A stretch of DNA of 14,233 nt, taken from positions 1 through 14,233 of the forward strand of contig JACDAO010000472.1 of assembly GCA_013695405.1 (NCBI GenBank), given 5' to 3'. Shown here in pieces: positions 7,149 through 13,557 of this stretch. Position 1 is the first letter of the stretch. Each line of letters begins with the position of its first letter. The notes under the pieces are model-generated. The model did no database searches. It had not been told where the DNA came from and saw only the letters and a list, made by a program, of their open reading frames with translations. A program made the translations under genes and the position numbers. Source of the DNA: Acidobacteriota bacterium. GTDB lineage: Bacteria; Acidobacteriota; Vicinamibacteria; Vicinamibacterales; Vicinamibacteraceae.

Positions 7149-8255
7149 ATGTACGAGCGCTTTTTCGGATTCTCGGAGCGTCCGTTCGAGCTCACGGCGA
7201 ACCCGCGATACCTGTTCCTCACCGAGCGGTACCGGGAAGCCCTTGGCACGCTCACGTACGGGCTGTCGTCGCGTAAAGGCATGCTCGTGATGACCGGCGA
7301 GGCAGGCACCGGCAAGACGACGATGCTGACCGTCGCCCTCGCCGGCGTGCAGGCAAATCAGCTTGTTGCGTATTTGAGCAACCCGACGCTGACGCGACCC
7401 GAGTTCATCGAGTTCATGACGGCGCAGCTCGGACTCCCGGAGTCGGTGTCAGCCAGCAAGACGCGGTTCCTGCAGGCCGTGACGCACCTTCTAGGCGATC
7501 GGGCGGACGCAGGGTTGCTCACCGCGCTGGTGATCGACGAGGCGCACAGCATGCCGAGCGAATTGCTCGAGGAAGTGCGACTGCTGGCCAACATCGAGCG
7601 GCCCGACCACAAGTTGCTGACCGTCATTCTCGTCGGCCAGCCGGAACTGTCGGCACGGCTGAACGACCCGTCGCTCCGCCAGCTGAAGCAGCGGGTAGCC
7701 CTGCGCTGCGAGCTGGTGCCGCTCACGCTTCGTGAGTCGGCGGCCTACATCGCCAAGCGTATCCGTCTTGCCGGCGGCGACAGCGCGCAGGTCTTCACCC
7801 GCGAAGCCGTCCTCGCGATCTACGAGTACTCGGCGGGCATTCCCCGCACCATCAATGTGTTGTGCGACAACGCGCTCGTGAACGCGTTCGCCCGGGACGA
7901 GCGTCTGGTGTCGCAGCAGATCATCATCGAGGTCGCGAGAGACTTCGACCTGTTGCCCCAGGCCCCGCCGCAACAGGACCCCGTCGCCGCCCCAGTGGCG
8001 ACCCGCAATGACGCACAGCCGGGGCAAGGTGCCGCGGCGATCTCGACACCCGGTGCGGCAACCCGTCCTTCTTCACCAGCGCCGCTGCCGCAACGTCCAG
8101 CGGCGTCCTCGGCTCCAGCAGGCCATGAGCCGGTGCGGGACTCGAGCTCAATCTTCGAGCTCCGCCCTGCCAACGACCTCATCGGAGTCACCTACAATCC
8201 CCTCCCGGAGGAACGGCGGTCTTTTTGGTCAAGTTTGCAGTTCTGGAGACGATGA
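7149..8255 (+). CDS. AAA ATPase of the XrtA/EPS-locus type (GspA/ExeA-like)
   Basis: A 368-residue protein starting MYERFFGFSERPFELTANP, the standard opening of the ExeA/GspA-like family. It carries Walker A GEAGTGKTT (50-58), Walker B ALVIDEAH (126-133), a sensor segment ILVGQPEL (160-167) and a helical lid with GIPRTINVLCD (230-240). The frame is open upstream to 7011, but the family-conserved start, four bases after the preceding stop, shows that ATG 7149 is correct. The last 100 residues are proline/alanine-rich and probably disordered, ending in a basic aromatic tail (SFWSSLQFWRR). Such ATPases are constant members of exosortase-associated EPS loci, and their exact job there is not established. 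Unlike GspA it lacks a visible membrane segment and a peptidoglycan-binding domain. Confidence 0.9.
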   Translation: MYERFFGFSERPFELTANPRYLFLTERYREALGTLTYGLSSRKGMLVMTGEAGTGKTTMLTVALAGVQANQLVAYLSNPTLTRPEFIEFMTAQLGLPESVSASKTRFLQAVTHLLGDRADAGLLTALVIDEAHSMPSELLEEVRLLANIERPDHKLLTVILVGQPELSARLNDPSLRQLKQRVALRCELVPLTLRESAAYIAKRIRLAGGDSAQVFTREAVLAIYEYSAGIPRTINVLCDNALVNAFARDERLVSQQIIIEVARDFDLLPQAPPQQDPVAAPVATRNDAQPGQGAAAISTPGAATRPSSPAPLPQRPAASSAPAGHEPVRDSSSIFELRPANDLIGVTYNPLPEERRSFWSSLQFWRR

Positions 8256-8277
8256 CTACCGTGGACGCAGTCTTGAC

Positions 8278-8282
8278 GAGGA
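8278..8282 (+). promoter_or_regulatory. Ribosome binding site fixing the tyrosine-kinase start
   Basis: GAGGA lies seven bases before the ATG at 8290, good Shine-Dalgarno spacing. The reading frame is open as far back as 8008, inside the ATPase gene, so this site together with the family-typical N-terminus MSRIDDALRRAR marks the real start. Confidence 0.7.
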
Positions 8283-8289
8283 CACCCCG

Positions 8290-9255
8290 ATGAGCCGTAT
8301 CGACGACGCCCTGCGACGTGCACGGGGTGAGCACTCCGGACCAGAAGAGGCGGCGGCCGATCTGGACGCGCCGTGGGAATTCGGCGACGACCCTCCGGTA
8401 TCCCGACCGCAGCACGCCCCAGCACCTCTGGCCCGCGTGGCTCCTGAGCCGAGCGAGGTCGCGCAACCGGCTCATGCGACTGCGGCCGATGGCGTCGACC
8501 GCTCCGACCTCGGCCCGATGCACGCGCACCGTACGGCGGACGAGCTGTTCGTCTCGCTGAATGGCGACGAGAAGCTGGTGGGTGGCGGTCTGCGGCAGGC
8601 GATGGTCGAGGAGTACCGCAAGCTGGCGTCCAGCCTCCATCAGGCGCAGATCGATCGCAACTTCCAGGTGCTGCTGGTCGCCAGCGCCGTTCCTGGCGAA
8701 GGCAAGTCGCTCACGGCCGCCAACCTGGCGCTCACGCTCAGTAGTTCCTATAGTCGCCGCACGCTCCTGATCGACGCGGACCTGCGTCGCCCGTCGCTGC
8801 ACACCGTGTTCAAGACGCCCGTGACCTCGGGGCTCAGCGAGGGACTCGATGCCGCCACACGGTCACGGGTCTCGGCGATCCAGCTCTCGACGATGCTGGC
8901 GCTGCTACCAGCCGGGCGACCCGTACAGAACCCCGTGCCACTACTGACGTCAGACCGCATGGGGGACATCATCCGTGATGCCCGACAGCACTTCGACTGG
9001 GTGATCATCGACACGCCGCCGGTCGGGTTGCTCACCGATGCCAACCTGCTGACCAAGGAGGTCGACGCCGCCCTCCTGGTCATCCACGCCAACAGGACGC
9101 CGTATGCGCTCGTGCAGAAGGCGATCCAGACTCTGGGCAAGGCCAAGATCTTCGGCGTCGTCATGAACCGCCTCGAAGACCAGATCACGATGGCCGGCAA
9201 GGGCTACAGCGGGTACAAGGGATACTACAAGGATTACCTGCAGGACGGCCGGTAG
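8290..9255 (+). CDS. BY-type tyrosine autokinase, CpsD/CapB-like (XrtA-associated)
   Basis: A 321-residue cytoplasmic kinase. It starts with the conserved SRIDDALRRA helix, followed by a proline/alanine-rich linker (about 15-95). The catalytic core has Walker A in SAVPGEGKSL (132-141), Walker A' LLIDADLRRPSLH (159-171) and Walker B VIIDTPPV (238-245). The phrase EEYRKLASSL (108-117) matches the oligomerisation motif of the family. The tail has five tyrosines (306, 309, 312, 313, 316) and ends shortly after, fitting the autophosphorylated tyrosine cluster. It should cycle between oligomer and monomer and, with the chain-length protein, regulate polymer assembly. Having the kinase as a separate polypeptide is the Gram-positive-like split also normal for XrtA-type clusters. 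The stop abuts the start of the next gene. Confidence 0.93.
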   Translation: MSRIDDALRRARGEHSGPEEAAADLDAPWEFGDDPPVSRPQHAPAPLARVAPEPSEVAQPAHATAADGVDRSDLGPMHAHRTADELFVSLNGDEKLVGGGLRQAMVEEYRKLASSLHQAQIDRNFQVLLVASAVPGEGKSLTAANLALTLSSSYSRRTLLIDADLRRPSLHTVFKTPVTSGLSEGLDAATRSRVSAIQLSTMLALLPAGRPVQNPVPLLTSDRMGDIIRDARQHFDWVIIDTPPVGLLTDANLLTKEVDAALLVIHANRTPYALVQKAIQTLGKAKIFGVVMNRLEDQITMAGKGYSGYKGYYKDYLQDGR

Positions 9256-10638
9256 GTGGCCATCCTCCCCACGGCGCTCACGTGGCGCCCTGCGCTGCTG
9301 ATCGCCTTCGAGAGCGTGCTGATCGTGTCGGCGCTCCTCGGCGCCGCGCGTCTGTGGCTGGGCGAGGGTGCGTGGACGCCGGACGCGCTGTCGGAGACGT
9401 GGCCCAAAGCCCTGATCGTCGCCGTGGTCTGCCAGGTGTCCTTGTACTACGCCGAACTGTACGACCTGCGCGTGGTCGCCGATCGCCGCGAACTTGCCGT
9501 GCGGGTGATGCAGGCCCTCGGGGCGGCCTCGCTGATTCTGGCGCTGACGTATTACATCGTACCGGCGCTGATTATCGGCCGGGGTGTCTTCCTCGTGGCG
9601 TCCCTGCTGGTCGTGCTCATCGTGGCCGGGTGGCGATTCGCGTTCGAATGGCTGTCGGTGGCGGTCGGACCCGCCGAACGCCTCCTGGTGGTGGGCACCA
9701 GCACCGCGGCGCAGGAACTTGCCAGGGAACTCCGTGACCGGCGCAACGAACTCGGCGTGGACATCGTCGGATTCGCTGATGGACAGCTCGGTGTGACCGA
9801 CTTCGGGTTTCCCGTGCTAGGCACCTTCGAGGAGATCCCCGCCATCGTCCGCGAGCAACGTGTGGATCGCGTCGTGGTCAGCCTGGTGGACGCACGCGGC
9901 AAGCTGCCGATGGGCCGCTTGCTCGACATGCGGCTGGACGGCGTCCGGTTCGACCACCTCGCGTCCGTGTACGAGCAGTACACGGGCAAGATCGCTGTCG
10001 AGAACCTGCGTCCCAGCTATCTCATCTTCAACGAAGGCTTCAACACCTCACGCCTCCAGCTGATGCTCAAGCGCGGATTCGACATCGTCCTGGCGCTGGT
10101 GGCTTTGGTGCTGGCATTGCCGATCATGCTGGTCGTCGCCATTCTGGTGAAGCGGACATCTCCAGGGCCGGCGCTCTACCACCAGGAACGCGTGGGCCAG
10201 AACGGCACGCTGTTCACGGTGCACAAATTCCGGTCCATGCGGCAGGACGCGGAGGCGCGTTCGGGTGCCGTGTGGGCACAGAAAAACGATCCGCGGGTCA
10301 CGCCGGTCGGGCAGTTCCTCCGGAAGGCACGTCTGGACGAACTGCCACAGTTGTGGAATGTACTGTGGGGCAGCATGAGCTTTGTCGGGCCGCGGCCCGA
10401 GCGTCCGCAGTTCGTGCAGCAGTTGTCCGAGCAGATTCCGTACTACCGTCAGCGGCACGTGGTCAAGCCCGGGGTGACGGGGTGGGCGCAGGTGATGTAC
10501 AGCTACGGCGCATCGGTCGAGGACGCCATCGAGAAGCTGCAATACGACCTTTTCTACATCAAGCACCTGACTGTCGCCTTCGACGTGTTCGTCCTGTTCA
10601 AGACCGTGCAGACGGTGCTCCTCCGCCGCGGGACGTAG
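9256..10638 (+). CDS. Undecaprenyl-phosphate sugar-1-phosphate transferase (EPS initiating enzyme)
   Basis: A 460-residue polyisoprenyl-phosphate hexose-1-phosphate transferase of the long, XrtA-associated type. The N-terminal half has four hydrophobic segments (about 12-32, 50-66, 85-104, 107-126). A CoA-binding-like Rossmann domain follows (RLLVVGTSTAAQELA, 142-156). A further membrane helix lies at about 273-298, before the catalytic domain. That domain shows KFRSM (324-328), the acidic pair in RLDELPQLWNVL (D361, E362), VGPRPERP (377-384) and KPGVTGWAQV (404-413). The enzyme would move a sugar-1-phosphate from its nucleotide onto undecaprenyl phosphate and so start the repeat unit; the sugar cannot be told. 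The GTG start directly follows the kinase stop with no gap, implying coupled translation. Confidence 0.93.
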   Translation: MAILPTALTWRPALLIAFESVLIVSALLGAARLWLGEGAWTPDALSETWPKALIVAVVCQVSLYYAELYDLRVVADRRELAVRVMQALGAASLILALTYYIVPALIIGRGVFLVASLLVVLIVAGWRFAFEWLSVAVGPAERLLVVGTSTAAQELARELRDRRNELGVDIVGFADGQLGVTDFGFPVLGTFEEIPAIVREQRVDRVVVSLVDARGKLPMGRLLDMRLDGVRFDHLASVYEQYTGKIAVENLRPSYLIFNEGFNTSRLQLMLKRGFDIVLALVALVLALPIMLVVAILVKRTSPGPALYHQERVGQNGTLFTVHKFRSMRQDAEARSGAVWAQKNDPRVTPVGQFLRKARLDELPQLWNVLWGSMSFVGPRPERPQFVQQLSEQIPYYRQRHVVKPGVTGWAQVMYSYGASVEDAIEKLQYDLFYIKHLTVAFDVFVLFKTVQTVLLRRGT

Positions 10639-10645
10639 GACCGGT

Positions 10646-11725
10646 ATGATCGCCGACGGCATGTCCCCCTCGTCTCCAGCGCCACACACCCCTGCAGTAC
10701 CCTCGGCACCGTTGACACCTGGCGCCCTCGGTGCGACGTACGTCCGCGTGACCGAGACGGTCCCCCTGCTGATGGTCACGGTGGACACCGAGGAGGAGTT
10801 CGACTGGTCCGCTCCCCTGTCTCGTGGCGGCACCAGCGTGGAGGCAATGCGTGCCGTTGAACGCGGGCAGCGAATTTTCGATCGGTTTCGCGTGCGGCCC
10901 ACGTACGTCATCGATTATCCGGTCGCCACCCAGCCGACTGGATACAACCCGCTGGTGGCGTTCGCGCGTGAGGACCGGGGCCAGATCGGCGCCCATCTCC
11001 ACCCGTGGGTCACGCCTCCGTTCGACGAGCCTGTCGACAGGTTTCACAGCTACGGCTGCAACCTGTCGCCCGCGGTCGAGCGTGCCAAGATGCTGCGCCT
11101 CCGTGATGCCATCGCTGAGCGTACGGGATTCATGCCTACGGTCTACAAGGCCGGGCGATACGGCCTCGGAGCGCAGACCGTGCAGAGCCTGCTGGAACTC
11201 GGCTTCGACACCGACGTCAGCATCAATCCGACGCTGCCACCCTCGGCCGACGGCGGACCCTCGTTCCAGGCGTTCGATTCGCGGCCGTTCATCCTTGGCG
11301 GCGGGCGCCTGCTCGAACTGCCCTGTACCCATGGATACCAGGGGTGGGCCGGCCCGTTGATGCCGTCGTTGCACACGGTCGCGTCCAGCCCGATTGGCGA
11401 AGCGATCAAGGCACCAGGCGTGCTCGCCCGACTGCGCGCCGTGAATCGCATCATGCTGTCGCCGGAGGGATCGACCCTCGACGAGATGATTCGCCTGACA
11501 CGGCAGCTGGTCGGTCAAGGGCTGCGGGTCTTCTCGCTCACCTTTCACAGTCCTTCCCTGGACGTCGGGCACACCCCGTACGTTCGGTCCCAGGAGCAAC
11601 TCCAGCAATTCCTGCGCACCATCGAAGCGTACTGCGAGTACTTCTTCGGTGAACTGCGCGGACTGGCATCGACGCCGGCGGACTTCCGCGCGAAGTTCGT
11701 GGCAGGACAGGTTCACGACGCATGA
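10646..11725 (+). CDS. WalW-like polysaccharide deacetylase family protein
   Basis: A 359-residue protein with a disordered, proline-rich first 30 residues and no signal peptide. The fold resembles the NodB/polysaccharide deacetylase barrel. The first strand carries the catalytic/metal-type motif VTVDTEEEFDW (D47 and following). The metal-histidine motif is HLHPW (117-121). A third motif is VYKAGRYG (166-173), where NodB enzymes usually have R-P/A-P-Y-G, and a C-terminal histidine sits in FHSPS (300-304). This looks like the WalW-type family found in LPS/EPS loci, not the DUF3473-containing deacetylase typical of XrtA loci, which has a different N-terminal motif. It may remove N-acetyl groups from a lipid-linked precursor in the cytoplasm. 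AGGA (10637-10640) five bases before the ATG supports the start; ATG 10661 is an alternative. It overlaps the next gene by ATGA. Confidence 0.82.
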   Translation: MIADGMSPSSPAPHTPAVPSAPLTPGALGATYVRVTETVPLLMVTVDTEEEFDWSAPLSRGGTSVEAMRAVERGQRIFDRFRVRPTYVIDYPVATQPTGYNPLVAFAREDRGQIGAHLHPWVTPPFDEPVDRFHSYGCNLSPAVERAKMLRLRDAIAERTGFMPTVYKAGRYGLGAQTVQSLLELGFDTDVSINPTLPPSADGGPSFQAFDSRPFILGGGRLLELPCTHGYQGWAGPLMPSLHTVASSPIGEAIKAPGVLARLRAVNRIMLSPEGSTLDEMIRLTRQLVGQGLRVFSLTFHSPSLDVGHTPYVRSQEQLQQFLRTIEAYCEYFFGELRGLASTPADFRAKFVAGQVHDA

Positions 11726-13551
11726 AGGTTCTCGGTATTTCCCCTCTCGACAAGGACTCCACCGTCACACTCGTGGAGGACGGCGCCATCGTCTATGCGG
11801 CGGGCGAGGAGCGCTTCACGCGGGTAAAACTGCAGGACGGCTTCCCCTGGCAGTCTTTGCACAGTGCGTTGGAGACCGCCGGCTGGGCCAGTGACGACGT
11901 CGATCAGGTCACGTACCCGTTTCTTCCATGGAACGAGGAGACACGCCTCTTCACCCAGAGCCTGGACGAGGAGAAGCGGTGGCTGGAGGACGCCGAGTCG
12001 GCAGCAACGCAGCGGCAGATCAAGGAAGCGCTGACGCGCGTGCCCGTCCGCACGCAGGACATTCCCGGTCTGGGCAGTCCGAACGAGACCATGGACAAGG
12101 GTCTGGTCAAGAACCTGGCCTATCGGGTACTCGCGAGTGAGGGGTTGGTTTCTCGCAACGTGGCGCGTCGCGGGTCTGACCAGTGGGGGCAGGACGCCGC
12201 AGTCTTTCACAAGAAGTGGCACGAGGAACTCGAGGCCGGGCTTCAGGAGCTGGGGCTCCTCGACAAGCTATCGCGCTGCGAGCACCACGAAAGCCACGCG
12301 GCCAACGCGTATTTCACCAGCGGTTTCGACGAGGCGGTGATCGTCACGCTCGATGGCTACGGTTCGGGGCTGGCGGGGAGTGCCAGCCTGGGGCACGGCG
12401 GCACGATCACGCGCCTGCACGGGATCAAGTACCCGCACTCGCTGGGCACCTTCTACGAGTCCGTCACCTCGGGACTGGGCTTCAAGCCCAGCCGCCACGA
12501 GGGCAAGATCGTGGGCCTTGCCGCCTACGGCGATCCGTCCGTGCTGCGGGACATCCTGCTGAGCCGCGTCGAACAGGTGCCAGGCGACTACCGCATCAAG
12601 GAAAGCAACAATATCTACTTTGCGCGGATGCTCGCCAGCCATTTCCCCAAAATCGACGTCGCGGCCGCGTACCAGCACGTGCTCGAAGTTGTGGCCACCG
12701 CGTACGTGTCGCACTATCTGGGGCAGACCGGCGCCCGCAACGTCGTGCTTTCTGGCGGCGTGGTCGCCAACGTCAAGCTGAATCAGCGCATCAAGGCCAT
12801 TCCGGGCGTCGAGAAGATCTTCATTCACCCCAACATGGGCGACGGCGGCTGCGGCACCGGGGCGGCGCTGCTCCCGTTCGCGTCGGGCGGCCGGACGTGG
12901 GGTCCGCTCGCCAACGCGTACCTCGGGCCCGAGTACTCGGACCGCCAGATCGAGGACGCGCTGCGCACCGCACAGCTGCCGTTCGACCGATACGACGCCA
13001 TCGAGCCCAAGATCGCGCATCTCATCGCGGGAGGCAAAGTGGTCGCGCGTTTCAGCGGCCGGATGGAGTACGGCCCCCGCGCGCTCGGCAATCGATCGAT
13101 TCTCTACCACGCGCGCGAGCCCGAGGTGAACCAGTGGCTCAACCAGCGACTGGGCCGCACGGAGTTCATGCCGTTTGCTCCGGCCACGCTGCACGAGCAT
13201 CGGCACGACTGCTACCAGAACGTGGACGGCGCAGAGTACGCGGCGCAGTTCATGACCATCACGTTCGACTGCACCGAGCGCATGCGCCGCGAGTCGCCCG
13301 CGGCAGTCCACGTCGATGGCACGGCACGCCCGCAACTCGTCACGCCGACGTCGAACCCGAGCTTTCACCAGATACTCACCGAGTATCACAAGCTGTCGGG
13401 CATCCCGTCCGTCATCAACACCAGCTTCAACATGCACGAGGAGCCGATCGTGTGCTCGCCGGATCACGCCATCCGCGCATTCCTGCAGGGGAACCTCGAT
13501 TATCTCGCCGTCGGCCAGTACCTCGTGGCGCATCCCTCGGCGCGTCGGTAG
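11722..13551 (+). CDS. Carbamoyltransferase, NodU/CmcH/TobZ family (complete)
   Basis: A 609-residue two-domain O-carbamoyltransferase. The N-terminal Kae1-like domain has MKVLGIS, then DGAIVYAAGEERFTRVK (20-36). It continues with the metal-type histidines in EHHESHAANAY (H188, H192), VTLDGYG (208-214), RHEGKIVGLAAYG (258-270) and the nucleotide-binding phrases LSGGVVANVKLN (343-354) and HPNMGDGGCGTGAAL (369-383). The C-terminal domain carries GRMEYGPRALGNRSI (446-460), FMPFAPA (482-488), VDGTARPQLV (531-540) and INTSFNMHEEPIV (565-577). Members use carbamoyl phosphate and ATP to make carbamoyl-adenylate and pass the carbamoyl group to a sugar hydroxyl. Here the acceptor is presumably a residue of this EPS. 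The usual HDS near the N-terminus reads KDS (K11). The start overlaps the deacetylase stop by four bases, so the two decorating enzymes are translationally coupled. Confidence 0.93.
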   Translation: MKVLGISPLDKDSTVTLVEDGAIVYAAGEERFTRVKLQDGFPWQSLHSALETAGWASDDVDQVTYPFLPWNEETRLFTQSLDEEKRWLEDAESAATQRQIKEALTRVPVRTQDIPGLGSPNETMDKGLVKNLAYRVLASEGLVSRNVARRGSDQWGQDAAVFHKKWHEELEAGLQELGLLDKLSRCEHHESHAANAYFTSGFDEAVIVTLDGYGSGLAGSASLGHGGTITRLHGIKYPHSLGTFYESVTSGLGFKPSRHEGKIVGLAAYGDPSVLRDILLSRVEQVPGDYRIKESNNIYFARMLASHFPKIDVAAAYQHVLEVVATAYVSHYLGQTGARNVVLSGGVVANVKLNQRIKAIPGVEKIFIHPNMGDGGCGTGAALLPFASGGRTWGPLANAYLGPEYSDRQIEDALRTAQLPFDRYDAIEPKIAHLIAGGKVVARFSGRMEYGPRALGNRSILYHAREPEVNQWLNQRLGRTEFMPFAPATLHEHRHDCYQNVDGAEYAAQFMTITFDCTERMRRESPAAVHVDGTARPQLVTPTSNPSFHQILTEYHKLSGIPSVINTSFNMHEEPIVCSPDHAIRAFLQGNLDYLAVGQYLVAHPSARR

Positions 13552-13557
13552 CTCTCC

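Noticed and set aside
8008..8289. Upstream extension of the tyrosine kinase gene
   Set aside because: It overlaps the ATPase gene, while ATG 8290 has a good ribosome binding site and the family start MSRIDDALRRA.
8434..8460. PEP motif in the kinase linker (APEPSEV) as a PEP-CTERM signal
   Set aside because: It is internal and lies in a disordered linker, with no following membrane helix and basic tail at the C-terminus.
10716..10732. Possible sigma-54 -24/-12 element (TGGCGC-CCTCG-GTGCG)
   Set aside because: It fits GG-N10-GC but lies inside the deacetylase coding region, has a poor -12 half (GTGCG instead of TTGC), and is of a quality expected by chance in GC-rich DNA.
10598..11716. 372-codon minus-strand frame opposite the deacetylase
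   Set aside because: It is antisense to a gene with coherent deacetylase motifs and coupled neighbours, and its own translation has none.
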